From contig NZ_ACQT01000008.1 in NCBI RefSeq assembly GCF_000175235.1, positions 1-56,413 on the forward strand: 56,413 nucleotides of DNA. The letters run 5' to 3'. Made by a program: the position numbers and the translations under genes. The DNA is from Acidovorax delafieldii 2AN. Lineage in GTDB: Bacteria; Pseudomonadota; Gammaproteobacteria; Burkholderiales; Burkholderiaceae_C. A model generated the notes under the pieces. It was not told where the DNA came from, did not search any database, and was given only the letters and a program-made list of their open reading frames with translations. Every line of letters begins with the position of its first letter. Positions within the stretch are counted from its first letter, which is position 1. Positions 37,799 through 47,451 of this stretch are shown piece after piece.

Positions 37799-39829
37799 AT
37801 GAGTCAAACCCTCTCTGCTTCAACGCTTCTGGCGGTTCCGCTGGCACCGCTGGCGGGCGCCCTGCTGGCTGGTATTTTTGGCACCACGTTCGGCGGCAAC
37901 TGGATCGGTCGCCGCCTCAGCCACACACTGACCATCCTGGGCGTGCTGGTGGCCTTTGTACTGTCGGCCATGACGCTCAAGAGCGTTGCTCTGGACGGCG
38001 CGCGCTTCAACGAAACGCTCTACACCTGGATGGTGGTGGGCGGCCTGAAGATGGAAGTAGGCTTCCTGATCGACAGCCTCACGGCCATGATGATGGTGGT
38101 GGTTACGTTCGTGTCGTTGATGGTGCACATCTACACCATTGGCTACATGGAAGAGGACGACGGCTACAACCGTTTCTTCGCCTACATCTCGCTGTTCACG
38201 TTCTCCATGCTCATGCTGGTCATGAGCAACAACCTGCTGCAGTTGTTCTTCGGCTGGGAAGCCGTGGGCCTGGTGTCTTACCTGCTGATCGGTTTCTGGT
38301 TCAACAGGCCTTCGGCCATCTTTGCCAACATGAAGGCGTTCCTGGTCAACCGCGTGGGCGACTTCGGCTTCATTCTGGGCATCGGTCTCATTGCGGCCTA
38401 TGCTGGCACCCTGAACTATGCAGAGGTGTTCGGCAAGACGGCACAACTCGGTGGGATGGCGTTCCCCGGCACGGACTGGATGCTGATCACGGTGATCTGC
38501 ATCTGCCTGTTCATCGGTGCGATGGGCAAGAGTGCACAGTTTCCCCTCCATGTGTGGCTGCCCGACTCCATGGAAGGCCCCACCCCAATTTCGGCGCTGA
38601 TCCACGCCGCGACCATGGTGACAGCCGGCATCTTCATGGTGGCTCGCATGTCACCACTGTTCGAACTGTCGGACACTGCGCTTAACTTCATTCTCGTCAT
38701 TGGCGCCATCACGGCCCTTTTCATGGGTTTTCTGGGCATCATCCAGAATGACATCAAGCGCGTGGTGGCCTATTCCACGTTGTCGCAACTGGGCTATATG
38801 ACGGTGGCGCTGGGCGCTTCGGCGTATTCGGTGGCAGTTTTCCACCTGATGACGCATGCGTTCTTCAAGGCGTTGCTGTTCCTGGGCGCCGGTTCGGTGA
38901 TCATGGGCATGCACCACAACCAGGACATCCGCTGGATGGGAGGCGTGCGCAAGTACATGCCCATCACCTGGATCACGTCGCTGCTGGGCTCACTGGCGCT
39001 GATCGGTACGCCGCTGTTTTCGGGTTTCTACTCGAAAGACAGCATCATCGAAGCGGTCCACTTCAGCCATCTGCCGGCCGCAGGGTTCGCGCATTTCGCG
39101 GTGTTGGCGGGGGTGTTCATCACGGCGTTCTATTCGTTCCGTATGTACTTTCTGGTGTTCCATGGCAAGGAGCGCTATGACCAGAACCCGGATGCCCACC
39201 ATCACGGCGATCACCATGACGATCACCACGAACCCCATGAGTCGCCGTGGGTGGTGACCGTACCGCTTGTACTGCTGGCCATTCCTTCGGTGGTGGTGGG
39301 CTTCATATTCATCCAGCCCATGCTGTTTGGTGATTTCTTCAAGGATGTAGTCTTCGTGGACGCCGCCAAGCATCCTTCCATGGCGCACATGGCGGAGCAC
39401 TTCCATGGAGCATGGACCATGGCATTGCACGGTTTGCAGACGGCGCCTTTCTGGCTGGCGCTGGCCGGTGTGGCCCTGTCGTACTACATGTACATGGTCA
39501 ACCCCGCCTTGCCCGCTGCAATCAAGCGGAGCCTGATGCCGGTCTACACCGTTCTTGAAAACAAGTACTACCTTGACTGGATCAACGAGAATATCGTGGC
39601 CCGGGGCGCGCGCATGCTCGGTACCGGTCTGTGGAAGGTGGGCGATCAGGCCATCATTGACGGTGCATTGGTCAACGGTTCGTGGAAGCTGGTGCGCTGG
39701 ATTTCCGGCGTGGTGCGCTGGGTTCAGACCGGTTTCATCTTCCATTACGCCCTCGTGATGATTCTCGGCGTATTCGGCTTGATGACCTGGTTCGTCTGGC
39801 GCGATTATTTCCTGCAGCTCATCAAATAA
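37799..39829 (+). CDS. nuoL: NADH-quinone oxidoreductase subunit L
   Basis: 676 residues. Distal antiporter-like proton pump with about 15 helices plus the long lateral helix and C-terminal anchor. Conserved features include LLIGFWFNRPSAIFANMKAF, the pump Lys in MGKSAQFPLHVWLPDSMEGP with TPISALIHAATMVTAGIFMV, and IQNDIKRVVAYSTLSQLGYM. A loop encoded at 39190-39243 is very His-rich (AHHHGDHHDDHHEPHE). Confidence 0.97.
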   Translation: MSQTLSASTLLAVPLAPLAGALLAGIFGTTFGGNWIGRRLSHTLTILGVLVAFVLSAMTLKSVALDGARFNETLYTWMVVGGLKMEVGFLIDSLTAMMMVVVTFVSLMVHIYTIGYMEEDDGYNRFFAYISLFTFSMLMLVMSNNLLQLFFGWEAVGLVSYLLIGFWFNRPSAIFANMKAFLVNRVGDFGFILGIGLIAAYAGTLNYAEVFGKTAQLGGMAFPGTDWMLITVICICLFIGAMGKSAQFPLHVWLPDSMEGPTPISALIHAATMVTAGIFMVARMSPLFELSDTALNFILVIGAITALFMGFLGIIQNDIKRVVAYSTLSQLGYMTVALGASAYSVAVFHLMTHAFFKALLFLGAGSVIMGMHHNQDIRWMGGVRKYMPITWITSLLGSLALIGTPLFSGFYSKDSIIEAVHFSHLPAAGFAHFAVLAGVFITAFYSFRMYFLVFHGKERYDQNPDAHHHGDHHDDHHEPHESPWVVTVPLVLLAIPSVVVGFIFIQPMLFGDFFKDVVFVDAAKHPSMAHMAEHFHGAWTMALHGLQTAPFWLALAGVALSYYMYMVNPALPAAIKRSLMPVYTVLENKYYLDWINENIVARGARMLGTGLWKVGDQAIIDGALVNGSWKLVRWISGVVRWVQTGFIFHYALVMILGVFGLMTWFVWRDYFLQLIK

Positions 39830-39842
39830 GGAAAAGAACAAA

Positions 39843-41318
39843 ATGGGTCTGTTGAGTCTTGCAATCTGGACGCCGATTGCCTTTGGCGCGCTGCTGCTGG
39901 CTGTCGGCCGCGATGAGCACGCCCGCTCCGTTCGCTGGCTTGCACTGATTGGCGCCGTCATCGGCCTTTTGGTCACGCTGCCCTTGTATGAGGGTTTCCA
40001 GCTGGGTTCAGCTGCGATGCAGTTCGTTGAAAAGTCGGTCTGGATCGAACGGTTCAATGTCCATTACCACTTGGGCGTGGACGGCATCTCGTTCTGGTTC
40101 GTCCCTCTGACGGCTTTCATCACCGTGATTGTGGTGATCGCTTCGTGGGAGTCGATCACCGAGCGCATCAACCAGTACATGGGAGCCTTCCTGATCCTCT
40201 CGGGGTTGATGATTGGCGTGTTCTCCGCACTGGACGGCATGCTGTTCTACGTGTTCTTCGAAGCCACCCTGATTCCGATGTACCTGATCATCGGTATCTG
40301 GGGGGGGCCCAACAAGATCTACGCGGCGTTCAAGTTCTTCCTGTACACGCTGCTCGGCTCCCTGCTGATGCTGATTGCGCTGATCTATCTGTACAACCAG
40401 TCTGGCGGTAGCTTCGACATTGCGGCGTGGCACAAGTTGCCCCTGGGTTCGACGGCCCAGACACTGCTTTTCTTTGCATTCTTCGCGGCTTTTGCGGTCA
40501 AGGTGCCGATGTGGCCGGTTCACACCTGGCTGCCCGATGTGCACGTCGAAGCGCCTACCGGTGGTTCCGCAGTGCTGGCCGCCATCATGCTGAAGCTCGG
40601 GGCTTATGGTTTCCTGCGTTTTTCGATGCCGATCGCACCCGATGCAGCCCGTGAGTGGGCGTGGCTGATGATCGTCCTGTCGCTGGTGGCGGTGGTGTAC
40701 GTGGGGCTCGTGGCCATGGTGCAGAAGGACATGAAAAAGCTCGTGGCCTACTCGTCCGTCGCGCACATGGGGTTTGTCACGCTCGGGTTCTTCATCTTCA
40801 ATGATCTGGGCGTTTCCGGCGGTTTGGTCCAGATGATTGCGCATGGCTTTGTTTCGGGCGCAATGTTCCTCTCCATCGGCGTGCTCTACGACCGTGTGCA
40901 TTCCCGCGAGATCGCTGCCTATGGTGGGGTGGTGAACACCATGCCGAATTTCACAGCCTTCGCCTTGCTGTTTGCCATGGCCAACTGCGGACTCCCCGGC
41001 ACCGCTGGTTTCGTGGGAGAGTGGATGGTGATCCTGGGTGCCGTGAAGGCCAACTTCTGGGTGGGGGGCGCAGCTGCCCTGGCGCTGATTCTGGGTGCGG
41101 CCTACACGCTGTGGATGTTCAAGCGCGTGTACCTGGGTCCCGTGGCCAACGACCACGTCAAGGCGCTGAGCGACATCAGCAGCCGCGAATTCCTTGTGCT
41201 GGCTTTGCTGGCCCTGGCTGTACTGGCCATGGGACTCTACCCCCGTCCCTTCACCGATGTGATGGACACCTCCGTGGCGGAGTTGCTCAAGCATGTGGCG
41301 CTGTCCAAGCTGAACTGA
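39843..41318 (+). CDS. nuoM: NADH-quinone oxidoreductase subunit M
   Basis: 491 residues. Second antiporter-like pump subunit, about 14 helices. Conserved FYVFFEATLIPMYLIIGIWG with the pump Glu, KVPMWPVHTWLPDVHVEAPT with the central Lys, and VQKDMKKLVAYSSVAHMGFV. It starts 13 bases after the nuoL stop. Confidence 0.97.
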   Translation: MGLLSLAIWTPIAFGALLLAVGRDEHARSVRWLALIGAVIGLLVTLPLYEGFQLGSAAMQFVEKSVWIERFNVHYHLGVDGISFWFVPLTAFITVIVVIASWESITERINQYMGAFLILSGLMIGVFSALDGMLFYVFFEATLIPMYLIIGIWGGPNKIYAAFKFFLYTLLGSLLMLIALIYLYNQSGGSFDIAAWHKLPLGSTAQTLLFFAFFAAFAVKVPMWPVHTWLPDVHVEAPTGGSAVLAAIMLKLGAYGFLRFSMPIAPDAAREWAWLMIVLSLVAVVYVGLVAMVQKDMKKLVAYSSVAHMGFVTLGFFIFNDLGVSGGLVQMIAHGFVSGAMFLSIGVLYDRVHSREIAAYGGVVNTMPNFTAFALLFAMANCGLPGTAGFVGEWMVILGAVKANFWVGGAAALALILGAAYTLWMFKRVYLGPVANDHVKALSDISSREFLVLALLALAVLAMGLYPRPFTDVMDTSVAELLKHVALSKLN

Positions 41319-41342
41319 CCAGACTGAACTGAGAGATTCGAG

Positions 41343-42836
41343 ATGATTGACAACATCAGCTGGCTCGCCGTCTACCCAGAGATCGTGCTGTTGGCCATGG
41401 CCTGCGTGATCGCGCTGGTGGATTTGGGCGTCCACAGCCACCGCCGTACGGGCACCTACGTGCTCACCATGCTCACCCTGGCCGTGGTGGCGGTACTGCA
41501 GGGGCTGTACGCCAGCAGCGGCAATACTTTTTATGGGTTTGGCAACATGGTGGTCAGCGATGCCATGGGCAACTGGCTCAAGTGTTTCGCGACCGTTGCG
41601 ATGATGGTGACGCTGGTTTATGGGCGTCCCTATGCGGCAGACCGCGGCATGCTGCGGGGCGGGGAATTGTTTACCCTCTCGATGCTGGCATTGCTCGGCA
41701 TCTTCATCATGATTTCGGGTAACAATTTCTTGGTCATTTATCTTGGCCTTGAACTGCTTACCTTGTCGAGCTATTCGCTGGTGGCGCTGCGGCGTGACAA
41801 TGCCACGGCGACGGAAGCCGCCATGAAGTACTTCGTGCTTGGCGCCATGGCCAGCGGCTTCCTGCTTTACGGTCTTTCCATGCTCTACGGCGCGACAGGC
41901 TCTCTCGACATCGGTCAGGTGTTCAAGGCCGTCAATTCGGGCCAAATCCGCCACCAGGTGCTGGTGTTCGGCCTTGTCTTTGTCGTGGCAGGTTTGGCCT
42001 TCAAATTGGGTGTAGTGCCCTTCCACATGTGGATTCCTGACGTATACCAGGGCGCGCCCACGGCCGTGACGCTGTTGATCGGCGGCGCACCCAAGCTCGC
42101 TGCGTTTGCCATCGCCATCCGTTTGCTGGTCGACGGCCTATTACCCCTGGCGATCGATTGGCAGCAGATGCTGGCAGTGTTGGCCATCGGATCACTGCTT
42201 GTCGGTAACCTGGCCGCAATTGCCCAGACCAACCTCAAGCGCATGCTGGCTTATTCCACCATTTCGCAGATGGGCTTCGTTCTGCTCGGCCTGATGTCGG
42301 GTGTGATCAATGGCAACGTGGATGCCACTGCGGTGGAAAGCGCTTACAGCTCCGCCATGTTCTATGTGGTGAGCTATGTTCTCACCACCCTGGCAGCCTT
42401 CGGCGTGATTTTGCTGTTGGCACGTGAAGGTTTCGAGAGCGAAGAAATCGCGGATCTCGCTGGCCTCAACCAACGTAGCCCCCTTTATGCCGGTGTGATG
42501 GCGGTCTGCCTTTTCTCCATGGCGGGTATACCTCCATTGGTCGGCTTCTATGCCAAGTTGTCGGTTTTGCAGGCGCTTGTGGCTTCAGGCCAGGGCTGGC
42601 ATCTCGCACTGGCCGTCTTTGCCGTCGTCATGTCGCTGATCGGTGCGTTCTATTACCTCCGTGTGGTGAAGGTGATGTACTTTGATGAACCGCTCACGGC
42701 GACCAGCGTGTCTGCGCCAATCGACGTGCGTGTGGTGTTGACCATCAATGGCGCCTTGGTGCTGGTGTTGGGTCTGTTGCCCGGCGGCCTGATGGCCCTT
42801 TGCGCCGAAGCCATCGTGCGCGCCCTGTCTACCTGA
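41343..42836 (+). CDS. nuoN: NADH-quinone oxidoreductase subunit N
   Basis: 497 residues. Third antiporter-like pump subunit. Conserved [20 protein letters not shown] with the pump Glu, [20 protein letters not shown] with [20 protein letters not shown], and [20 protein letters not shown]. Last nuo gene; 13 bases separate it from the DUF2818 gene, so the operon probably continues. Confidence 0.97.
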   Translation: MIDNISWLAVYPEIVLLAMACVIALVDLGVHSHRRTGTYVLTMLTLAVVAVLQGLYASSGNTFYGFGNMVVSDAMGNWLKCFATVAMMVTLVYGRPYAADRGMLRGGELFTLSMLALLGIFIMISGNNFLVIYLGLELLTLSSYSLVALRRDNATATEAAMKYFVLGAMASGFLLYGLSMLYGATGSLDIGQVFKAVNSGQIRHQVLVFGLVFVVAGLAFKLGVVPFHMWIPDVYQGAPTAVTLLIGGAPKLAAFAIAIRLLVDGLLPLAIDWQQMLAVLAIGSLLVGNLAAIAQTNLKRMLAYSTISQMGFVLLGLMSGVINGNVDATAVESAYSSAMFYVVSYVLTTLAAFGVILLLAREGFESEEIADLAGLNQRSPLYAGVMAVCLFSMAGIPPLVGFYAKLSVLQALVASGQGWHLALAVFAVVMSLIGAFYYLRVVKVMYFDEPLTATSVSAPIDVRVVLTINGALVLVLGLLPGGLMALCAEAIVRALST

Positions 42837-42849
42837 TCCGATTGCGCCT

Positions 42850-43155
42850 GTGTCACAAACTGGTTCTGTCTGGCTTGTCATTGTGGCCGCGTTCGTTGCG
42901 GCGAATCTGCCTTTCATCAACCACCGCGCCTTGGTGCTGGGGCCAGTAATCCGGCCCAGGAAGTCCCTCGTTGTGCGGTTGCTGGAACTGCTGGCGTTTT
43001 ACTTGCTGGTGGGTGTCATGGCCTTGCTTCTTGAGCGTCGCGCAGGGCAGATCGCTCCGCAGGGTTGGGAGTTCTACGCCATCACCGGCACCCTGTTTCT
43101 CACCCTGGCGTTTCCGGGTTTCGTTTACCGCTACCTGCTGCGGCGCCACGGCTGA
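42850..43155 (+). CDS. DUF2818 family membrane protein
   Basis: 101 residues from a GTG start at 42850. Three predicted membrane helices (VWLVIVAAFVAANLPFI, LLELLAFYLLVGVMALLL and FYAITGTLFLTLAFPGFVY), with the family pattern AANLPFINHRALVLGP. The function of DUF2818 is unknown; its regular position directly after nuoN in betaproteobacteria suggests a tie to complex I assembly or stability (inference). Confidence 0.88.
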   Translation: MSQTGSVWLVIVAAFVAANLPFINHRALVLGPVIRPRKSLVVRLLELLAFYLLVGVMALLLERRAGQIAPQGWEFYAITGTLFLTLAFPGFVYRYLLRRHG

Positions 43156-43176
43156 GGCGGCTGATTACTGCTCTTC

Positions 43177-43641
43177 ATGAAGGTGCTTGACCTGCACTGC
43201 CGGCAGGGCCATGTGTTCGAAGGCTGGTTCGCCTCGGAAGAAGATTTCCAGGACCAGTTGCAACGATCGATGCTGCAGTGCCCCATGTGCATGGACGTGC
43301 AAATCTCCAAGAGCGTGAGTGCGCCCAGATTGAATTTGGGGGCGCGGCAACCGCGCCACGCTGCGTCGGCAGCCGGGAGCATTCAACCGACCGACGCACC
43401 CGCGGTGGCCACGGCAGAACTGCAGGCTGCATGGCTTGCGCTGGCACGTACGGTCGCGGCTCGAACCGAGGATGTGGGTGACCGGTTCGCACAGGAGGCC
43501 CGGCGTATGCACCGGGGGGAAGTGCAAGAGCGTGCCATCCGGGGCCGGACATCGCCTGAAGAGGCCGTGCGTCTTTTGGACGAAGGCATCGACGTCCTGC
43601 CGTTACCCCTGCCCGAAGCCGCCAAGGAAACCTTGCAGTAA
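43177..43641 (+). CDS. DUF1178 family protein
   Basis: 154 residues. The N-terminus MKVLDLHCRQGHVFEGWFAS and the pair MLQCPMCMDV give a Cys pattern (C-x3-H and C-x2-C) like a small zinc-ribbon. The C-terminal part carries EDVGDRFAQEARRMHRGEVQ and RAIRGRTSPEEAVRLLDEGI, typical of DUF1178. Cytoplasmic, function unknown. As I recall, a NUDIX hydrolase gene often lies between the DUF2818 and DUF1178 genes in related genomes; there is no room for it here (21 bases). Confidence 0.88.
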   Translation: MKVLDLHCRQGHVFEGWFASEEDFQDQLQRSMLQCPMCMDVQISKSVSAPRLNLGARQPRHAASAAGSIQPTDAPAVATAELQAAWLALARTVAARTEDVGDRFAQEARRMHRGEVQERAIRGRTSPEEAVRLLDEGIDVLPLPLPEAAKETLQ

Positions 43642-43700
43642 GGCTCCTGACGTGCCCAGACGCGAGGTGGGCGGGGATCAGCCGGGGTGGCGCCCCGTCC

Positions 43701-45515
43701 TCAGTGTGCGAACTGCAGCGCTGCCAGGCGCGCATACACCCCGCCCAGTGCACTGAGTTCTGCATGGGTGCCTTGCTCCACAATGCGCCCGTCTTCGAGC
43801 ACCACGATCCGATCGGCGCTCTGCACGGTGGCCAAGCGGTGCGCGATGACCAGCGTGGTCCGTTGTCCCGTGCGGCGCTGCATGGCCATTTCCAGCGCCG
43901 CCTGTACCATGCGCTCGCTTTCCGCGTCGAGCGCGCTGGTGGCTTCATCGAGCAGCAGGAGGGGGGGATTTTTAAGCATGGCGCGAGCGATGGAGATTCG
44001 CTGGCGCTGGCCCCCAGAAAGGCGCACACCGCGCTCCCCGAGAAAAGTGGCATAGCCTTCGGGCAATGCTTCGATGAAGTCATGTGCGAACGCGGCGCGG
44101 GCTGCGGAAATCACTTGCTCGTGCGAAGCCTCCGGGCGCCCGTAGCGGATGTTGTCGAAGGCAGATGCGGAGAAGATCACGGCGTCCTGGGGCACCGTGC
44201 CGATGTGGGCCCGCAGATCCTGAAGTGCCATCTCTCGTACGTCCACGCCATTGAGGGCGATGCGGGCAGGCAAGGCTTTGTTGTCGTGCTGATCCACGTC
44301 GTAGAAGCGCTGCAGGAGTTGGAACACCGTGGTCTTTCCAGCTCCGCTGGCGCCCACCAGTGCTACGGTTTCGCCGGGACTGAGGTGGAGTGTGAAATCC
44401 TGCAGGGCCGCTTGATGGGGGCGTGATGGGTAGTGAAAACCCACGTTGTCAAAATCCACCCGCAAGCCCCCACAGCTCAGCGGCAGCGGACGGGGCTGCG
44501 GCGGGTCTTTCACAGGTGACTGGCTAGCGATCAATTCCATCAACCGTTCGGTGGCGCCCGCCGCGCGCAGCAAGTCGCCATAGACTTCGCCCAGCACAGC
44601 CACTGCGCCCGCCAACAGCATCACATACACCACGGTCTGCCCCAGGTGGCCGGCTGTCATCTGGCCGGTCAGCACGGCCTGGGTGCCCCGGTACAGACCC
44701 CACAGCAGCAGCCCGGCATTGGCAATGATGATGAATGCAACGAGGACTGCGCGCGCACGCGAGCGGCGCACGGCCGCTTGGAATGCACTTTCGGTGGCCT
44801 GCGAGAAGCGCGTTGATTCACCCGCCTCTGCGGTGTAGCTCTGCACCACGGGCACCGCGTTCAGCACTTCGGCCGCAATGGCGCTCGAGTCGGCAACGCG
44901 GTCCTGGCTATCGCGCGAAAGGCGGCGCACGCGCCGTCCGATCCACATGCTCGGCAGCACGACGAGCACCAGCACCAGCAGCACCACGGACATGACGTAC
45001 GGATTGGTCCACACCAGCATCACGAGGGCACCAGCCCCCATGACCGCATTGCGCAAGCCCATCGAGAGCGAGGAGCCAACCACCGTCTGCACCAACGTGG
45101 TGTCGGCTGTCAGCCTTGACAGCACTTCGCCTGTCTGGGTGGTTTCAAAAAACGCCGGACTTTGTCGCAGCACGTGGCTGTAGACGGCATTGCGTAGATC
45201 GGCAGTGACCCGCTCGCCAAGCCAGCTGACCATATAGAAGCGGGCGGCGGAAAAAACGCCCAGCGCAATGGCAACGCCGAAGAGTGCCAGGAAGTGCCCC
45301 TGCAAGGCCATGGCCTGGCTGCCACGGTCGGAGGCCAGCAGGCCGCCATCGATCAGGTTCCTGAGCGCCAATGGAAACGCCAACGTAGCCGTCGCAGCCA
45401 AAAGCAGAAATACGAGCGAGAGAAAGATGCGGCCACGGTAGGGTGACAGAAAGGGCATCAGGCCGGACAACGATCTCGGGGTGCTCTGAGCGCGCATGGA
45501 GGGAGGTTTCGCCAT
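43701..45515 (-). CDS. ABC exporter, fused permease and ATPase (MsbA-like)
   Basis: 604 residues from ATG 45515; an in-frame ATG at 45596 is possible and neither has a good ribosome-binding site. Six-helix type I exporter domain (about residues 25-315), followed by the ATPase: Walker A GASGAGKT, Q-loop VPQDAVIF, signature LSGGQRQR, Walker B LLLLDEATSALD and the H-loop VIAHRL. One half-transporter, so it should work as a homodimer in the inner membrane. Lipid, drug or peptide export are all possible; the closest types in betaproteobacteria are annotated as lipid A/multidrug exporters. Convergent with the DUF1178 gene. Confidence 0.9.
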   Translation of the reverse strand: MAKPPSMRAQSTPRSLSGLMPFLSPYRGRIFLSLVFLLLAATATLAFPLALRNLIDGGLLASDRGSQAMALQGHFLALFGVAIALGVFSAARFYMVSWLGERVTADLRNAVYSHVLRQSPAFFETTQTGEVLSRLTADTTLVQTVVGSSLSMGLRNAVMGAGALVMLVWTNPYVMSVVLLVLVLVVLPSMWIGRRVRRLSRDSQDRVADSSAIAAEVLNAVPVVQSYTAEAGESTRFSQATESAFQAAVRRSRARAVLVAFIIIANAGLLLWGLYRGTQAVLTGQMTAGHLGQTVVYVMLLAGAVAVLGEVYGDLLRAAGATERLMELIASQSPVKDPPQPRPLPLSCGGLRVDFDNVGFHYPSRPHQAALQDFTLHLSPGETVALVGASGAGKTTVFQLLQRFYDVDQHDNKALPARIALNGVDVREMALQDLRAHIGTVPQDAVIFSASAFDNIRYGRPEASHEQVISAARAAFAHDFIEALPEGYATFLGERGVRLSGGQRQRISIARAMLKNPPLLLLDEATSALDAESERMVQAALEMAMQRRTGQRTTLVIAHRLATVQSADRIVVLEDGRIVEQGTHAELSALGGVYARLAALQFAH

Positions 45516-45902
45516 GAGGGCAGTGTAGGCTGCATTGGCGCCACGCATGGACGTGGGGCGGTGCGCCGCTGCTTGCGGGGCGACACGCAGCGTCATAGAC
45601 AGTCACTGTTCCCACACAGTCCGATGCCTGTGGTGGGGTGCGTTGGCGGAGTGGTGGATGCCGCGCTCTGCAGGTGCGTCGCACCCCTTCTTTCCCGAGT
45701 TTGCAGAGGCCGCAGCAGCGCTGAAAAGGAGCCGATTCGAACTGCGATAGAGGGGGCGTTCCTACGTAGGCATTTATACATAGGCATTTGTCCCAGTACC
45801 TGCTCCCCCGTGGCGGGACTTACGATGCGATGCAACAAAAAGCACCCCCGAGACCTTGTGGCAAGGCTCATTCTTCAGCATCCATGGAGCGACCAAGGCG
45901 CA
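45516..45902. other. Intergenic region with a short direct repeat
   Basis: About 390 bases between the divergent ABC exporter and livG. The only structure I see is TAGGCATTT twice, 14 bases apart (45767-45775 and 45781-45789), separated by ATACA. It could be an operator for the liv operon. No credible gene. Confidence 0.45.
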
Positions 45903-46673
45903 ATGAGCGACGTCATTCTTGAAACCCAAAGCCTGACCAAAGAGTTCAAAGGCTTCACCGCAGTCAGCGATGTGAATCTGGCCGTGCGCCGAGGGTCCAT
46001 CCATGCGTTGATCGGCCCGAATGGGGCGGGCAAAACCACGTGCTTCAACCTGCTGACCAAGTTCCTCGTTCCCACGTCGGGGGTGATCCGGTTCAACGGG
46101 CACGACATCACCGCTGAACAGCCCGCGCAAATTGCGCGGCGTGGCGTGATCCGGTCCTTCCAGATTTCGGCGGTGTTCCCCCACCTCACGCTGCTCGAGA
46201 ACGTGCGTCTGGGCCTGCAACGCAAACTGGGCACCTCGTTCCATTTCTGGCGCAGTGAGCGCACGTTGCGCCAGCTGGATGAAAGGGCCATGGAATTGCT
46301 CCGAGAGGTCGGCCTTGAAGACCTGGCGGATGAAGTCACGGTGAATTTGCCCTACGGGCGCAAGCGCGCACTGGAAATTGCAACCACGCTGTCCATGGAG
46401 CCTGAACTCATGCTGCTGGACGAGCCCACCCAGGGCATGGGCCATGAAGACGTCGATCGCGTCACGCAGCTCATCAAGAAGGTGTCGGCCGGGCGGACCA
46501 TCCTCATGGTCGAGCACAACATGAAAGTGGTGTCCACCATTGCCGATTGCATCACCGTGCTGCAGCGGGGCGCTGTGCTCGCCGAGGGGCCTTACGCCGA
46601 AGTTTCGAGTAATCCGCAAGTGATGGAAGCCTACATGGGTACGACCGACGGCCAACTGCAGGGGGCGCACTGA
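45903..46673 (+). CDS. livG: Branched-chain amino acid ABC transporter, ATPase LivG
   Basis: 256 residues from ATG 45903. Begins with the ABC strand, then Walker A GPNGAGKTTC, Q-loop RSFQISAVFPHL, the LivG-type signature LPYGRKRALEIA (no LSGGQ), Walker B LMLLDEPTQGMG and the H-loop VEHNM. LivG pairs with LivF to drive the LivHM permease. In these importers the substrate may be leucine-type amino acids, or short amides or urea. livF follows after one base. Confidence 0.93.
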   Translation: MSDVILETQSLTKEFKGFTAVSDVNLAVRRGSIHALIGPNGAGKTTCFNLLTKFLVPTSGVIRFNGHDITAEQPAQIARRGVIRSFQISAVFPHLTLLENVRLGLQRKLGTSFHFWRSERTLRQLDERAMELLREVGLEDLADEVTVNLPYGRKRALEIATTLSMEPELMLLDEPTQGMGHEDVDRVTQLIKKVSAGRTILMVEHNMKVVSTIADCITVLQRGAVLAEGPYAEVSSNPQVMEAYMGTTDGQLQGAH

Positions 46674-46674
46674 C

Positions 46675-47400
46675 ATGGTGAACGCTGCCTCCAAAACTCC
46701 CGCACTGGAGATTCGCAATCTCGAAGCCTGGTACGGCGAGTCGCACGTGCTCCACGGCGTGGACATCGTGGTGCAACCCGGCGAAGTGGTCACCCTGCTG
46801 GGACGCAATGGCGCCGGGCGCACGACCACCATGCGGGCCATCATGGGCCTGACGGGTGCGCGCAAGGGCTCGGTCAAGATCAACGGGGTAGAGACCATCC
46901 ACCTGCCCACCCACCGCATTGCGCACCTGGGCGTGGGCTACTGCCCTGAAGAGCGCGGCATTTTTTCCAGCCTGTCGTGCGAGGAGAACCTGCTGTTGCC
47001 GCCGGTGCTCAAGACAGGCACCCAGGGCATGCCCCTCGATGAAATCTATGCCATGTTCCCAAACTTGGCAGAGCGCCGCCACAGCCAGGGCACGCGCCTG
47101 TCGGGGGGCGAACAGCAGATGCTCGCAGTGGCCCGCATTCTGCGCACCGGTGCGAAGCTCCTGCTGCTTGATGAGATATCTGAGGGCTTGGCGCCTGTGA
47201 TCGTGCAGGCCCTCGCCCGCATGATCACCATGCTGCGGGAGCGTGGCTACACCGTGGTGATGGTTGAGCAGAATTTTCGCTTTGCCGCGCCGCTGGCCGA
47301 CCGCTTCTACGTCATGGAGCATGGGCGCATCGTCGAGCGCTTTGGCGCGGCCGAACTGGCAGAGAAGATGCCAGTGCTCACTGAGCTGCTCGGTGTGTGA
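46675..47400 (+). CDS. livF: Branched-chain amino acid ABC transporter, ATPase LivF
   Basis: 241 residues. Signature LSGGEQQMLAVARIL, Walker B KLLLLDEISEGLAP, H-loop VEQN. The Walker A is GRNGAGRTT: the invariant Lys is Arg here (codon CGC at about 46816-46818). The rest is intact. Similar Arg forms occur, as I recall, in other betaproteobacterial LivF proteins, so the site may still work, with LivG supplying the canonical one. Confidence 0.92.
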   Translation: MVNAASKTPALEIRNLEAWYGESHVLHGVDIVVQPGEVVTLLGRNGAGRTTTMRAIMGLTGARKGSVKINGVETIHLPTHRIAHLGVGYCPEERGIFSSLSCEENLLLPPVLKTGTQGMPLDEIYAMFPNLAERRHSQGTRLSGGEQQMLAVARILRTGAKLLLLDEISEGLAPVIVQALARMITMLRERGYTVVMVEQNFRFAAPLADRFYVMEHGRIVERFGAAELAEKMPVLTELLGV

Positions 47401-47451
47401 CACCTCCGATCGCTCCTTCCCTGAATTCGCCTTGACAACCCAGGAGACACA

